Origin: Sphingomonas sp. Leaf242
GTDB lineage: Bacteria > Pseudomonadota > Alphaproteobacteria > Sphingomonadales > Sphingomonadaceae
Direction: 5' to 3'
Assembly: GCF_001422045.1 (NCBI RefSeq)
Contig: NZ_LMLW01000010.1
Coordinates: 94,756-158,755 of the forward strand
DNA length: 64,000 nt
The notes beneath the pieces were generated by a model. It was not told the origin of the DNA and made no database searches. It saw only the letters and a program-made list of their open reading frames with translations. Below, piece after piece: positions 42,598 to 52,465 of this stretch. A program made the position numbers and the translations under genes. Position 1 is the first letter of the stretch. Each line of letters starts with the position of its first letter.

Positions 42598-45579
42598 ATG
42601 AGCGAGCTTCCCAAAACCTTCGACCCGGCCTCCATCGAATCGCGCTGGTATGCGCATTGGGAGGCGAGCGGCCAGTTCCGCCCCGACCGTCCGAACGCCG
42701 AGCCGTGGACGATCGTCAACCCGCCGCCCAACGTCACGGGCTCGCTGCACATCGGCCACGCGCTCGACAACACGCTGCAGGACATCCTCACGCGCCACGC
42801 GCGCCTGAAGGGCAAGGATGCATTGTGGGTGGTCGGCACCGATCACGCGGGCATCGCGACGCAGATGGTGGTCGAGCGCCAGATGGGCGCGCTGACCCCG
42901 CCGCAGAAGCGCACGGACATGACGCGCGAGGAATTCGTCGCGAAGGTCTGGGCGTGGAAGGAAGAGAGCGGCGGCGAGATCACGCAGCAGCTCCGCCGGC
43001 TCGGCTGCTCGATGGACTGGGCGAACGAGCGCTTCACGATGGACGAGGGCTTCTCGAAGGCCGTCCTGAAGGTGTTCGTCGACCTCCACAAGCAGGGGCT
43101 GCTCTACCGCGACAAGCGCCTGGTGAACTGGGATCCGGGCCTCGGCACCGCGATCAGCGACCTCGAAGTCGAGACGCGCGAGATCAAGGGCAGCTTCTGG
43201 CACCTTCGCTATCCGCTAGAAGACGGATCAGGCTTCATCAAGGTCGCGACCACGCGGCCAGAGACGATGCTCGCCGACATGGCGGTGGCGGTGAACGCCT
43301 CCGACGCGCGCTACACCGCGCTGATCGGCAAGCAGGTGAAGCTGCCGATCACCGGACGCCTGATCCCGATCATCGCCGACGACCATGCCGATCCGGAGTT
43401 GGGCTCGGGCGCGGTGAAGATCACGCCGGGCCACGACTTCAACGATTTCGAGGTCGGCAAGCGGGCAGGGATGGCCGCGGGGTCGATGCTCAACATGCTC
43501 GATGCCAAGGCGCGCGTCGTGCAGGTGTCCGACGGGCTGATCCCGGCCGAGCTGCTCGGGCTGACGACCGCTGAGGCGCGGAAGGCCGTGGTCGCGCGTC
43601 TCAAGGACGAAGGCTTCCTTATCGCGCATGTCGACAAGGACGGCGAAGAGCACGACGCCGAGCCGCGCACGATCCAGACCCCGTATGGCGACCGCTCGGG
43701 CGTGGTGATCGAGCCGTGGCTGACCGACCAATGGTATGTCGACGCGAAGACGCTCGCCCAGCCGGCGATCGAGGCGGTGCGCACCGGCGCGATCGATATC
43801 GTGCCCAAGACCTGGGAGAAGACGTTCTTCAACTGGATGGACAACATCCAGCCCTGGTGCGTGTCGCGCCAGCTCTGGTGGGGGCATCGGATCCCCGCTT
43901 GGTTCGGGCCGAAGATAGAGCGCGGTCGTTCAAGTTATGAGTTTTCGTACGAGCAACGCGATACTCAACAGTTTGTCGCGATCGATAAAGCTGGCGCGCT
44001 GGTCCTTGCGGAGGCGGCTTATGCCGAATTCCCAAATAAGAAGGTTCGAACGTTCGAAAGCTTTGAAGAAGTCGTTCGCTGGGAGATGGCTTCACGGGAC
44101 ACGACTGATACTATTGCAATTTGGCAGGATAGCGACGTCCTCGACACCTGGTTCTCCTCCGCACTCTGGCCCTTCGCCACACTCGGCTGGCCCGAGGAGG
44201 GTGCCGTTCCCTCTCCCCTGCGGGGAGAGGGCCAGGGTGAGGGGCAGCCAAGCAGCGCAGCGCCCGGTACGACCCCTCACCCCGACCCTCTCCCCGCAGG
44301 GGAGAGGGAGCAGAAGCAGTTAGGCGGGCGCTACCCGAACGACGTCCTCATTTCCGGCTTCGACATCCTGTTCTTCTGGAACGCGCGGATGATGATGCAG
44401 GGGCTGCACTTCATGAAGGACGTGCCGTTCCGCACGCTCTACCTCCACGGCCTCGTCCGCGCGGCGGACGGCGCGAAGATGTCGAAGTCGAAAGGCAACG
44501 TCGTCAACCCGCTCGGGCTGATCGACACCTACGGCGCCGACGCGCTGCGCTTCTTCATGGCCGCGATGGAGAGCCAGGGCCGCGACATCAAGATGGATGA
44601 GAAGCGCGTCGAGGGCTATCGCAACTTCGCCACCAAGCTGTGGAACGCAGCCCGGTTCGCACAAGCCAACGGCATCGTCGCCAGCACCAACCTGGAGGCA
44701 CCGCGCGCGCAACTGGCCGTCAACAAATGGATCATCGCCGAGACGATCGCGACCGTCCAGACGGTCGACCTCGCGCTCGCCGACTACCGCTTCGACGGCG
44801 CCGCCAACGCGATCTACCAGTTCGCGTGGAGCCGCTTCTGCGACTGGTATCTCGAACTGATCAAGCCATTAGTCAGTGAAGTCGATCAGCGCCTCGCACG
44901 CGGTGAAGTCGTCTACACGCACGAACTCGTGCACGCCGACGAAACTCGAAAAGTCGCGGGCTGGGTGCTCGACCAGATCCTGGTCCTGCTCCACCCGTTC
45001 ATGCCGTTCATCACCGAGGAACTGTGGCATGCAATGGCCGATCCCGCCCACCCGCGCGAGCACGACCTGATCGTCGCGCAGTGGCCGATGGCGGACGCGC
45101 GCTCGCTCGATCCCGAGGCGAGCAAGGAAGTCGACTGGCTGATCCGCCTGGTTCAGGAGATCCGCACCGCGCGCAACGAACTGAACGTGCCGCCGGGTGC
45201 ACGCCTCCCGCTCCACGTCCGCGATGCGAACGCGACGACCTTGGCGCGACTGGAGCGCCAGGCCCCGGCGCTCGCGCGTCTCGCCCGCGTCACGCATGCC
45301 GACGGCGAAGCTACCGGCGGCGCGGCGCAGGTCGTGGTGGACGAAGCGACGTTCGTCCTTCCCCTCGAAGGCGTCATCGACCTCGATTCTGAGCGCGCCC
45401 GCCTGACCAAGGCGATCGCGGCGGCGGAGAAGGAGCGCGACGCGCTGTCGGGCCGCCTGGGCAACGCCAGCTTCGTCGAACGCGCCAAGCCCGAAGCGGT
45501 GGAAAAAGCCAAGGCCGACCACGCCGACAAGGCCGCCGAAGCTGCCCGGTTGCAGGCGGCACTCGGCCGCTTGGGCTAA
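42598..45579 (+). CDS. valS: Valyl-tRNA synthetase with in-frame palindromic insert
   Basis: Charges tRNA-Val; 993 residues. The class I signatures are [16 protein letters not shown] (HIGH) near residue 45 and AKMSKSKGN (KMSKS). The editing domain ([32 protein letters not shown]), the anticodon-binding domain and a C-terminal coiled coil ([20 protein letters not shown]) are present. Two anomalies lie between [14 protein letters not shown] and the catalytic-domain strand [20 protein letters not shown]. First, a segment of about 210 bp (43921-44130) has about 50% GC and differs from neighbours in codon use. Second, a 100-bp palindromic element starting at codon 538 adds residues such as [12 protein letters not shown] and [13 protein letters not shown]. 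The frame stays open, so the enzyme is probably functional. Confidence 0.96.
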   Translation: MSELPKTFDPASIESRWYAHWEASGQFRPDRPNAEPWTIVNPPPNVTGSLHIGHALDNTLQDILTRHARLKGKDALWVVGTDHAGIATQMVVERQMGALTPPQKRTDMTREEFVAKVWAWKEESGGEITQQLRRLGCSMDWANERFTMDEGFSKAVLKVFVDLHKQGLLYRDKRLVNWDPGLGTAISDLEVETREIKGSFWHLRYPLEDGSGFIKVATTRPETMLADMAVAVNASDARYTALIGKQVKLPITGRLIPIIADDHADPELGSGAVKITPGHDFNDFEVGKRAGMAAGSMLNMLDAKARVVQVSDGLIPAELLGLTTAEARKAVVARLKDEGFLIAHVDKDGEEHDAEPRTIQTPYGDRSGVVIEPWLTDQWYVDAKTLAQPAIEAVRTGAIDIVPKTWEKTFFNWMDNIQPWCVSRQLWWGHRIPAWFGPKIERGRSSYEFSYEQRDTQQFVAIDKAGALVLAEAAYAEFPNKKVRTFESFEEVVRWEMASRDTTDTIAIWQDSDVLDTWFSSALWPFATLGWPEEGAVPSPLRGEGQGEGQPSSAAPGTTPHPDPLPAGEREQKQLGGRYPNDVLISGFDILFFWNARMMMQGLHFMKDVPFRTLYLHGLVRAADGAKMSKSKGNVVNPLGLIDTYGADALRFFMAAMESQGRDIKMDEKRVEGYRNFATKLWNAARFAQANGIVASTNLEAPRAQLAVNKWIIAETIATVQTVDLALADYRFDGAANAIYQFAWSRFCDWYLELIKPLVSEVDQRLARGEVVYTHELVHADETRKVAGWVLDQILVLLHPFMPFITEELWHAMADPAHPREHDLIVAQWPMADARSLDPEASKEVDWLIRLVQEIRTARNELNVPPGARLPLHVRDANATTLARLERQAPALARLARVTHADGEATGGAAQVVVDEATFVLPLEGVIDLDSERARLTKAIAAAEKERDALSGRLGNASFVERAKPEAVEKAKADHADKAAEAARLQAALGRLG
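44209..44308. repeat. Paired-palindrome element inside valS coding sequence
   Basis: Two 36-nt inverted arms (44209-44244 and 44273-44308; outer part CCCTCTCCCC-TGC-GGGGAGAGGG is itself a hairpin, inner part GGGTGAGGGG) flank 28 nt. It is the REP/MITE type and resembles the class 3 elements at 45586, 53240 and 58922. Unlike all others in the window it is translated. Confidence 0.92.
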
Positions 45580-45585
45580 CCTGCT

Positions 45586-45690
45586 CCCCTCCCGCTCGCG
45601 GGAGGGGTCGGGGGAGGGGCGTGCCTCAAGCGGCCGGACGCCAGTACGTACGTCGCGCCCTCCCCTGACCCCTCCCGCAAGCGGGAGGGG
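45586..45690. repeat. Paired-palindrome element, class 3
   Basis: Outer arms CCCCTCCCGCTCGCGGGAGG and its near complement CCTCCCGCAAGCGGGAGG, with inner GGGGGAGGGGCG/CGCCCTCCCC. It starts 7 bp after the valS stop. The gap 45580-46050 holds this and a class 2 element and no gene that I can support. Confidence 0.85.
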
Positions 45691-45816
45691 AATGCGTGGT
45701 TGAAGACCTCGTCGCTCCTACCAAGGTCCGCCCCCAGGTTCCGCCGGGATGGCGAATCAGCAAGCATAGGCGAGGGAGCCTTCGACCCTCAAATCAGCAA
45801 CGCCGTTTCCCCCGCT

Positions 45817-45919
45817 CCCCCCCGGCGAAGGCCGGGGTCCAATTGGGTGACGTGGCTGACTGCGACAGCGCTCCATTACTACGACCTTCCCGATTGGACC
45901 CCGGCTTTCGCCGGGGCGG
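45817..45919. repeat. Paired-palindrome element, class 2
   Basis: Arms CCCCGGCGAAGGCCGGGG with CCAATTGGG on the left and GATTGG with CCCCGGCTTTCGCCGGGG on the right, separated by about 45 nt. Related to 24590-24698 and 59056-59159. Confidence 0.8.
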
Positions 45920-46050
45920 CATAGTTATTCGGGGCAGGGACCTACCGGCTTGTTCCGGAGTTCACTCCGCGGCTAGGCAGTCGACATGACAGGACGCCTG
46001 ACCGTTCGCCGGTGATTGCCGGGCAGAGTTCGGCATAACGGAGAGACTGT

Positions 46051-47562
46051 GTGAGCGACCTTCCACCCGACGTCGAAACCACCACCGTTTCCCAAGATCC
46101 ATCCAGCCCCGGTCCCGTCCGCTCCCGCAGCAAGCCCGGCCAGCGCGATCTCACCGCCGGACACATCGGCCGCACGCTCCTCGCCTTCGCCCTCCCCACG
46201 CTCGGCTCGAACATCCTCCAGTCTCTCAACGGCTCGATCAACGCGATCTGGGTCGGCCGCTACCTCGGCGAGGGCGCGCTCGCCGCGACCTCGAACGCCA
46301 ACATCATCATGTTCCTCACCTTCGGCGCGGTGTTCGGGTTCGGCATGGCGGCGACGATCCTGGTTGGCCAGAGCTTCGGCCGTCACGATCTGGAGGGCGC
46401 ACGCCGGGCGTTCGGCTCCGCAGTCGGTCTGGTCCTCGGCGGTGCGATCGTCATTGCCGCGCTTGGCTGGGTGTTCGCGCCCGAAATCCTGCATCTGCTC
46501 GCCACCCCCGGCGACGCGATGCCGCTCGCACTCGCGTATCTGCGCGTGATCTTCCTCGGGCTGCCTGCGTCGATGATGATGGTCCTCCTCATGATGGGCC
46601 TGCGCGGCACCGGCGATTCGATGACGCCGCTCTGGTTCATGCTGCTCAGCGCGATCCTCGACAGCGGGCTCAACCCGCTGCTGATCGCCGGTATCGGACC
46701 GTTCCCGCAGATGGGGATCGCCGGTTCGGCAATGGCGACGTTGGTTGCCAGCCACGTCTCGCTGCTCGGGCTGATCGTCTATATCTACAAGCGCGACCTG
46801 CCGCTGCGGCTCCGCGGCAACGAGCTCCGCTACCTGATTCCCGAGCGCGCGCTGACCGGGACGATCGTGCGCAAAGGCTTGCCGATGGGCGCCCAGATGC
46901 TCGTCATGTCGACCGCCGGCCTCGCGATGGTCGGGCTGGTCAATCGGCTCGGCGTCGATACCGCGGCGGCCTATGCCGTGTCGCAGCAGTTGTGGACCTA
47001 TATCCAGATGCCCGCGCTGGCGATCGGCGCAGCGGTCAGTTCGATGGCGGCGCAGAATATCGGTGCGGGCCGCTGGGACCGGGTCGGCGACATCACGAAG
47101 TACGGCCTGCTCTTTAACGTCGCGCTGACCGGGGCGATGGTCGCAGTGGTCATCCTGTTCGATCGCCCGGTGATGACGTTGTTCATCGGAGCGGCCAGCC
47201 CTGCGCTGCCGATCGCGCGGCATATCCAGTTGATCGCGAGCTGGAACTTCATCCTGTTCGGCGCGACGATGGTGCTGTTCTCGACGGTGCGTGCGAACGG
47301 CGCAGTGATCGCGCCGCTGATCGCGCTGATCGTCGCGCTGTATCCGGTGCGGATCGGCTTCGCGCTGCTCGCGAAACCGTGGCTCGGCGCGGACGCGTTG
47401 TGGTGGAGCTTTCCGCTAGGGTCGCTCGCAACACTGGCGATCGCGGCGTGGTATTATCGCTATGGGAACTGGCGAAAGGGTGCGCTCGTCGTGCCCGACG
47501 ACAGCGAGGAACAGGCGCACGGTATGAGCGAGCCGGGCGGGCGGTTGCAGCCTACGGGGTAA
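46051..47562 (+). CDS. MATE-family multidrug/sodium efflux transporter
   Basis: A 503-residue inner-membrane exporter with about 12 helices in two halves. Conserved pieces are TLLAFALPTLGSNILQSLNG, GFGMAATILVGQSFGR and, in the second half, GLPMGAQMLVMSTAGLAMVG and QMPALAIGAAVSSMAAQNIG, matching the MATE repeat with its G-Q-x-x-G motif. The N-terminal 45 residues are hydrophilic and Ser/Pro-rich. Start GTG 46051 has CGGAGAGA upstream. It stands alone between palindromic elements. Substrate and coupling ion are unknown. Confidence 0.93.
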   Translation: MSDLPPDVETTTVSQDPSSPGPVRSRSKPGQRDLTAGHIGRTLLAFALPTLGSNILQSLNGSINAIWVGRYLGEGALAATSNANIIMFLTFGAVFGFGMAATILVGQSFGRHDLEGARRAFGSAVGLVLGGAIVIAALGWVFAPEILHLLATPGDAMPLALAYLRVIFLGLPASMMMVLLMMGLRGTGDSMTPLWFMLLSAILDSGLNPLLIAGIGPFPQMGIAGSAMATLVASHVSLLGLIVYIYKRDLPLRLRGNELRYLIPERALTGTIVRKGLPMGAQMLVMSTAGLAMVGLVNRLGVDTAAAYAVSQQLWTYIQMPALAIGAAVSSMAAQNIGAGRWDRVGDITKYGLLFNVALTGAMVAVVILFDRPVMTLFIGAASPALPIARHIQLIASWNFILFGATMVLFSTVRANGAVIAPLIALIVALYPVRIGFALLAKPWLGADALWWSFPLGSLATLAIAAWYYRYGNWRKGALVVPDDSEEQAHGMSEPGGRLQPTG

Positions 47563-47572
47563 GCCCCGTCCC

Positions 47573-47655
47573 CGTCATCCTGACGAAAGTCAGGATCCAG
47601 AGCCACGAAGGGCCGCGCTCGAATACCCTGGATCCTGACTTTCGTCAGGATGACG
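47573..47655. repeat. Paired-palindrome element, class 4 (perfect arms)
   Basis: Perfectly complementary 28-nt arms, the outer part CGTCATCCTGACGAAAGTCA, around a 27-nt centre. It separates the convergent MATE and NYN genes and ends 5 bp before the NYN stop. Relatives are at 56687-56768 and 62129-62209. Confidence 0.9.
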
Positions 47656-47659
47656 TGAG

Positions 47660-48424
47660 TTACCGCAGCCGCTTAACGAACGAACGGCCACCTTCGCGGC
47701 GCTCGTGCTGGAAGTTGGGGATCGTCTCGATCAGGTCCGACAGCCGGTTGAACCCGTAATTCCGCGCGTCGAAGCTCGACCGGTTGCCCGCAAGCTGCCC
47801 CAGTTCGGCAACGCTGGCATAGCCCTTCTCGTCGCGCTTCACCGCGTTGTACGCATCGATCAACAGCTTGATCACCTGCTCGTCGATTGGTTGCGCGGTC
47901 TTTGGCCGAGCGACCGGCGCGGGCGTAGCGGGCTTCTCGCCAGCCACCGGAGCAGGCGCGGGCACCTGCATCGGCTGAGACGTCTCGTTCAGCGCGCCGA
48001 CGTCGATGAACCGCGTGCACGCCTGGCGAAACCCTTCCGGTGTCCGCGAAGTGCCGAAGCCATAGACCGGAATGCCGTCCTGGCGGATGCGCGTCGCGAG
48101 CGGCATGAAATCGCTGTCCGACGACATGATGCCGAATCCGTCGATCCGCCCACGGAACAGCAGGTCCATCGCGTCGATCGTCATCTTCATGTCGGTCGCG
48201 TTCTTGCCCTTGGTCAGGTCGAACTGCTGCTGCGGCTCGATGCCGTGCTTGATCGACATGTCGCTCCACGCCTTCAGCGCGGGCTTCGACCAGTTGCCAT
48301 AGACCCGCCGGACGTTGACCGTGCCAAGCTCGGCAAGGACGGTCAGCACCGGGTCGAGGGTCGCCGCGGACGCATTGTCCGCGTCGATGAGAAGGGCGAT
48401 GTTGCGTGTTGTCGTATCGATCAT
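47660..48424 (-). CDS. NYN-domain (PIN-like) protein with C-terminal LOTUS/OST-HTH-like domain
   Basis: A 254-residue putative RNA-processing protein of the LabA/DUF88 type. The NYN domain (1-150) has the acidic active-site pattern NIALLIDADNASAATLD, DMKMTIDAMDLLF and GFGIMSSDSDFMPLATRI. A Pro/Ala linker (about 155-190) leads to a small winged-helix-like domain ending RNYGFNRLSDLIETIPNFQH with a final Phe-Val-Lys-Arg stretch, typical of OST-HTH/LOTUS. ATG 48424 starts the conserved protein. Ribonuclease activity is inferred from fold. It is 10 bp downstream of the doxX gene on the same strand. Confidence 0.88.
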   Translation of the reverse strand: MIDTTTRNIALLIDADNASAATLDPVLTVLAELGTVNVRRVYGNWSKPALKAWSDMSIKHGIEPQQQFDLTKGKNATDMKMTIDAMDLLFRGRIDGFGIMSSDSDFMPLATRIRQDGIPVYGFGTSRTPEGFRQACTRFIDVGALNETSQPMQVPAPAPVAGEKPATPAPVARPKTAQPIDEQVIKLLIDAYNAVKRDEKGYASVAELGQLAGNRSSFDARNYGFNRLSDLIETIPNFQHERREGGRSFVKRLR

Positions 48425-48434
48425 GCGCGCAAGG

Positions 48435-48815
48435 TTACGCGCGCGAGCGGCCTGCGTCCACGCTCCAGACACCGCCCCCGGCCGCGGCGAGATACAGGAA
48501 GACGAAGCAGTAGAGCACCGCCGCCTCGCCGCCATTGGCGATCGGGAAGGGGCCCTTCGGCATGTGCGCCATGAAATACGCGACCGCGGACATGCCCGAC
48601 AGCACGAACGCGACCGGCCGGGTGAACAGGCCGACGATCAGCAGCCCGCCGCCAACGACTTCGAGCACCCCGGCGACCGTCAGCAGCGGGTTCATCGGCA
48701 TCGGGAAGGGGGGCAGGCCAAAGAATTTCGAGATGCCGTGGCTGAAGAACACCAGCGCGACAACGATGCGCATGACGCTGAGCAGGCGGGCGGACCAAGT
48801 GGCGGGTATCGGCAT
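48435..48815 (-). CDS. DoxX-family membrane protein
   Basis: A 126-residue protein with four hydrophobic helices. RLLSVMRIVVALVFFSHGIS and the following KFFGLP, then LLTVAGVLEVVGGGLLIVGL with FTRPVAF, are the DoxX pattern (a G-x-x-K after helix 1 and a glycine-rich helix 2). DoxX proteins associate with membrane redox or thiosulfate oxidation systems in some organisms, and most have no known role. ATG 48815 is the chosen start. It is upstream of the NYN gene and probably co-transcribed with it. Confidence 0.87.
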   Translation of the reverse strand: MPIPATWSARLLSVMRIVVALVFFSHGISKFFGLPPFPMPMNPLLTVAGVLEVVGGGLLIVGLFTRPVAFVLSGMSAVAYFMAHMPKGPFPIANGGEAAVLYCFVFLYLAAAGGGVWSVDAGRSRA

Positions 48816-48899
48816 GGGGAGGATCCTCGGGTCGTTGCGTACGCGAAATGTCCCACGGCTTCGTGGCCCCGTCAATTTAGGTAAATCGAAACGGACCGT

Positions 48900-49388
48900 T
48901 CAGCGTTTTAGGGCTGGATACGCGATCGCGACAACCTCGTATTCACGCTCGCCGGCGGGCAGGTCGACGCGCCGCACATCTCCGATCGCGGCGCCGCGCA
49001 AGGCGCGTGCGAACGGCGAGTTCCAGCCGATCCTCCCGTTGCTTGCGTCGGTCTCGTCGTCGCCGACCAAGGTCAGGATCCGCTCGACGTCATCCTCGTC
49101 CGCGACCGTCACGCACGCGCCGAACCAGACGCGCGAGCGGTCTTCCTGCGCCGCGGGGTCGACGACCTTGGCCGCCTTCATCCGCTTCGACAGCCAGCCG
49201 AGCCGCCGGTCGATCTCGCGCAGGCGCTTGCGGCCGTAGATGTAATCGCCATTCTCGGACCGGTCGCCATTGCCTGCCGCCCACGAGATGACTTCGACCA
49301 GCTTCGGCCGTTCGCCAGCGAGCAGGTGCTCATATTCCTCGCGAAGAATCGTGTAGCCGGCGGGGGTTATGTAGTTGGGGCGATCCAT
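48900..49388 (-). CDS. greB: Transcription elongation factor GreB
   Basis: A 162-residue Gre factor that rescues backtracked RNA polymerase by stimulating transcript cleavage. The N-terminal coiled coil holds the catalytic acidic tip in AGNGDRSENGDYIYGRKRLR (Asp and Glu conserved) and ends with EIDRRLGWLSKRMKAAKVVD. The FKBP-like C-domain follows (VWFGACVTVADEDDVERILT; GWNSPFARALRGAAIGD). The length and the GxGDRSENGDYxYGKK-type motif favour GreB over GreA. ATG 49388 is chosen; an ATG at 49403 would start inside a palindromic element. Confidence 0.93.
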   Translation of the reverse strand: MDRPNYITPAGYTILREEYEHLLAGERPKLVEVISWAAGNGDRSENGDYIYGRKRLREIDRRLGWLSKRMKAAKVVDPAAQEDRSRVWFGACVTVADEDDVERILTLVGDDETDASNGRIGWNSPFARALRGAAIGDVRRVDLPAGEREYEVVAIAYPALKR

Positions 49389-49402
49389 GCGCTTGCCTAC
49401 CA

Positions 49403-49457
49403 TGTTCTCCCGCGAAGGCGGGAGAACAGTCTGGGCTCCCGCCTTCGCGGGAGAACA
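49403..49457. repeat. Paired-palindrome element, class 1
   Basis: Arms TGTTCTCCCGCGAAGGCGGG and its complement around an 11-nt centre. It fills the space between the slt stop (49460) and the greB start (49388), both on the minus strand, so it could fold in their common mRNA. Confidence 0.88.
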
Positions 49458-49459
49458 GC

Positions 49460-51481
49460 TCAACCCGGCCGGTTCTTCCCCAGATACCACGACAACCGCG
49501 CCGCCCCCCGGCTCTTCGCCCGCGCGGGGTTCATGAGATCGTAAACCACCGCATTTTCCAGCACGCGCTGCACGTAGTTGCGCGTCTCCTGGTACGGGAT
49601 CGCCTCGACCCAATCGACCATGTCGACAGCGCCCGTCCGCGGATCGCCGTTCGCGCGGAGCCATTTGTTCACGTTGCCGCCGCCCGCATTATACGCCGCA
49701 ACCGCGAGCGGATAACTGCCGTAATTGGCGTACACGCGCTGGAAATAGCTCGAGCCCAGCATGATCGACATGTTCGGATCCGTGGTCAGCGCCGCCTGGT
49801 TGTACGCGAGGCCGATCTTCCCAGACTGCTCGCGCGCGGTCGCCGGCATCAGCTGCATCAAGCCGCGAGCGCCCGCATGCGACACCGCGGCACGATCGAA
49901 CTGGCTCTCCTGCCGCGAGATCGCGTGGATGATCGTCCAGTTGTCCTCATACCCCGCCGGCACCGCCACCATCGGAAAGCCCACCGCGGAATAATCGCTC
50001 AGGCCATTCGCCAGCGCACTCCGCCCGACCATTACGCCGAGATCGGGGCGGTTGATCGTCTTGGACAGTTCGGCGGCAAGCAGGTGATCGGTATCGCTCG
50101 TCGCGTCCGCGGCGATCTGGCGGACGAAGGCGGTCTGGTCCTGCCAGTCGCCGATCTGCCCGAGGAACTTCACCGCACGCACCACCTCGCGCCGGTCGAA
50201 CGCGGCGCGGACCGACGGATCGACGACGATCGACGCTACCGAAGGCGGCGCGACCAGTGCGCGGCCGGTCCGCTCGTTGGCGAGCTGCCCGTAATATTGA
50301 TCGCGATACCCGGCCGCCTGGCCGTAGAACGCCGCAGCCTGAGGCGCCAACCCGGCCGCCTCCGCCGCACGACCCGCCCAGTAATAGCCCTTCGACCGCA
50401 CCTGCGGAGAGCGCGATCCGCGTGCGTACCGGTCGAACAGCGTCATCGCATCCGCCGGCCGCCCGAGCTGCTTCATCGCCACGCGTCCGCCGAGCCAGGC
50501 GAGATTGGTATATTCGTCGCGCTCGGCATAGGATTTCGCCGCGATGTCCGCCCCGTAAGGATACGCGTCGTCGATCTGCCGCGCGATGTCGTAGGCGGTC
50601 TGGTACTGCCCGTCGTTCGCCGCGCCGTTCGCGTTGGTGACGAGCACCTCGTACCACTCGGCGGCATTCCCCGGCCGCGTCACGAGCGACCGAGGCCGCG
50701 CCAGCCACGACCGCGCCGACGGGCTCGCCCCCGAATTGCGCAACCACTGCGCCCGGTCCGCGACATAGCCCGCATCGTTCGCATACAGCGTCTGCGTCGA
50801 AGCCGAGATATCCGACGCGTTCGGCGCATTCGTCCGAAACGCGAGCCGCGCCTCGAAGATCGGCCGCCGCGCCGGGCTCGTCCATGCCAGTTGCCGTTGC
50901 GCCGTGCCTGTCTGGCCCGCCCACAGCAGCGCATCCATCCGCGCATCCTGATCGTCCGGCGTCAGCGCACCCGGAAAGCCCGACAGCACCATCGCCTCGT
51001 CGGTCGGCGTCAAGCCACTGCTCCGCCACGCCGTCCGCACCGCCGCATACGCCTGATCGCGCGCGCCCGTCGCCATCAGCGCCCGCGCATAGCCGACTCC
51101 GCCCGATGCCGACTGCGGCGGAAAGCGACGGAAGAACGCGACGACGCTCGTTGGCGATCCGGTCGAAGCCTTGCGCTCCGCCGCACGCCGGTTCGCCGCC
51201 TCGTTAGGCCAGCCCGGATGCGCCATCAGGAAGCCGGCATAGCTATCGAACGGCAGCGCATCGGTCTGCTGCAACGCGCGCCACTGCGCGATGGTCGAGG
51301 CGATCGCGCCGTCGCTCATCGTCGGGTTCGCGACCGGCTGAGCTTGTGGCCCCATATTGGCGAGCTGCGTGCTGTAGCGATCCAGCGTCTGCTCGCCGCC
51401 CTGGCCCAGCACGCCGGACGAAACAGCCGTCCCCGCGACCACGGCTAGAAGAAGGCTCGTCTTGAACATCGATGCTACCAT
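49460..51481 (-). CDS. Soluble lytic murein transglycosylase (Slt70-like)
   Basis: A periplasmic muramidase-type enzyme of about 673 residues. A signal peptide (MFKTSLLLAVVAGTAVSSGV) is followed by a long alpha-superhelical U-domain of about 450 residues and a C-terminal SLT domain. The catalytic Glu lies in IHAISRQESQFDRAAVSHAG, followed by ARGLMQLMPATAREQ, LGSSYFQRVYANYGSYPLAV and AAYNAGGGNVNKWL. ATG 51481 or 51469 can start the protein; neither has a good ribosome-binding site. It cleaves peptidoglycan to anhydromuropeptides. It is divergent from dapA, whose product feeds peptidoglycan precursor synthesis. Confidence 0.93.
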   Translation of the reverse strand: MVASMFKTSLLLAVVAGTAVSSGVLGQGGEQTLDRYSTQLANMGPQAQPVANPTMSDGAIASTIAQWRALQQTDALPFDSYAGFLMAHPGWPNEAANRRAAERKASTGSPTSVVAFFRRFPPQSASGGVGYARALMATGARDQAYAAVRTAWRSSGLTPTDEAMVLSGFPGALTPDDQDARMDALLWAGQTGTAQRQLAWTSPARRPIFEARLAFRTNAPNASDISASTQTLYANDAGYVADRAQWLRNSGASPSARSWLARPRSLVTRPGNAAEWYEVLVTNANGAANDGQYQTAYDIARQIDDAYPYGADIAAKSYAERDEYTNLAWLGGRVAMKQLGRPADAMTLFDRYARGSRSPQVRSKGYYWAGRAAEAAGLAPQAAAFYGQAAGYRDQYYGQLANERTGRALVAPPSVASIVVDPSVRAAFDRREVVRAVKFLGQIGDWQDQTAFVRQIAADATSDTDHLLAAELSKTINRPDLGVMVGRSALANGLSDYSAVGFPMVAVPAGYEDNWTIIHAISRQESQFDRAAVSHAGARGLMQLMPATAREQSGKIGLAYNQAALTTDPNMSIMLGSSYFQRVYANYGSYPLAVAAYNAGGGNVNKWLRANGDPRTGAVDMVDWVEAIPYQETRNYVQRVLENAVVYDLMNPARAKSRGAARLSWYLGKNRPG

Positions 51482-51571
51482 GTGGACAGCATACGCATCG
51501 AACCCGTATCTGTCCTGAACGAAATCCAGATACGTCCCAGGATCTGGCGAATTAGGACCGCAGGCCACCGC

Positions 51572-52456
51572 ATGTTTTCAGGATCGATTCCCGCGCTCGT
51601 CACGCCGTTCGCCGCCGATGGCAGCTTCGACGAACCCGCCTATCGCGACTTCATCGAATGGCAGATCGTCGAGGGTTCTTCGGCGCTGGTCGCGTGTGGG
51701 ACCACCGGCGAAGCCGCGACCTTGTCGTACGACGAGCATTTCCACGTCGTTCGCGTCTGCGTCGACCAGGCCAAGGGCCGCGTCCCCGTCATCGCCGGCG
51801 CCGGCTCGAACGATACGCGCGTCGCCTCGGCCAATTTGCGTGCCGCGAAAGAGGCCGGTGCAGATGCCGCGCTGATGGTCCCGCCCTATTACAACCGGCC
51901 GGGACAGGAGGGCATCTTCCGCCACTTCGAAGCGCTGGCGCAGACGACGCCGCTGCCGATAATCCTCTACAACGTCCCTGCGCGGACGGTGACCGATATC
52001 CAGCCGGCGACGCTGGCGCGGATCGTCACCGCGTTCCCCGACGTGTTCGTCGGCGTCAAGGATGCCAGCGGCGTCCTCGCCCGCGTCTCTCAGCATCGCG
52101 CGTCGTGCGGGCCGGCGTTCTGCCAACTGTCGGGGAATGACGATATGGCGCTGGCGTTCAACGTGATGGGCGGCACCGGCTGCATCTCGGTGACGGCCAA
52201 CGTCGCGCCGAAGCTGTGCGCGGAGTTCCAGGCGGCGTGCCAGGCTGGCGATTTCGTCAAGGCGCTCGCGTATCAGGATCAGCTCTACCCGTTGCACGAG
52301 GCGCTGTTCACCGACGCCTCGCCGGGGCCGGTGAAGTACGCGATGACCAAAGTGCGGGCAGGGTTCCCCGAAACCCTGCGGCTGCCGATGACTCCGGCCG
52401 GTGAAGCGGCGCAGGCTGCGGTGGACGCCGCGCTCGCACACGCCCGGCTGGTCTGA
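51572..52456 (+). CDS. dapA: 4-hydroxy-tetrahydrodipicolinate synthase
   Basis: Condenses pyruvate with aspartate semialdehyde in the lysine and diaminopimelate pathway; 294 residues, TIM barrel. The Schiff-base Lys163 lies in FVGVKDASG and the proton-relay Tyr133 in ILYNVPARTV. The family N-terminus FSGSIPALVTPFAADGSFDE and GTTGEAATLS are intact. ATG 51572 starts the conserved protein, and the longer frame upstream is the slt promoter side. smpB lies downstream, separated here by a leftward oxygenase-like gene. Confidence 0.96.
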   Translation: MFSGSIPALVTPFAADGSFDEPAYRDFIEWQIVEGSSALVACGTTGEAATLSYDEHFHVVRVCVDQAKGRVPVIAGAGSNDTRVASANLRAAKEAGADAALMVPPYYNRPGQEGIFRHFEALAQTTPLPIILYNVPARTVTDIQPATLARIVTAFPDVFVGVKDASGVLARVSQHRASCGPAFCQLSGNDDMALAFNVMGGTGCISVTANVAPKLCAEFQAACQAGDFVKALAYQDQLYPLHEALFTDASPGPVKYAMTKVRAGFPETLRLPMTPAGEAAQAAVDAALAHARLV

Positions 52457-52465
52457 AGCCTACTG

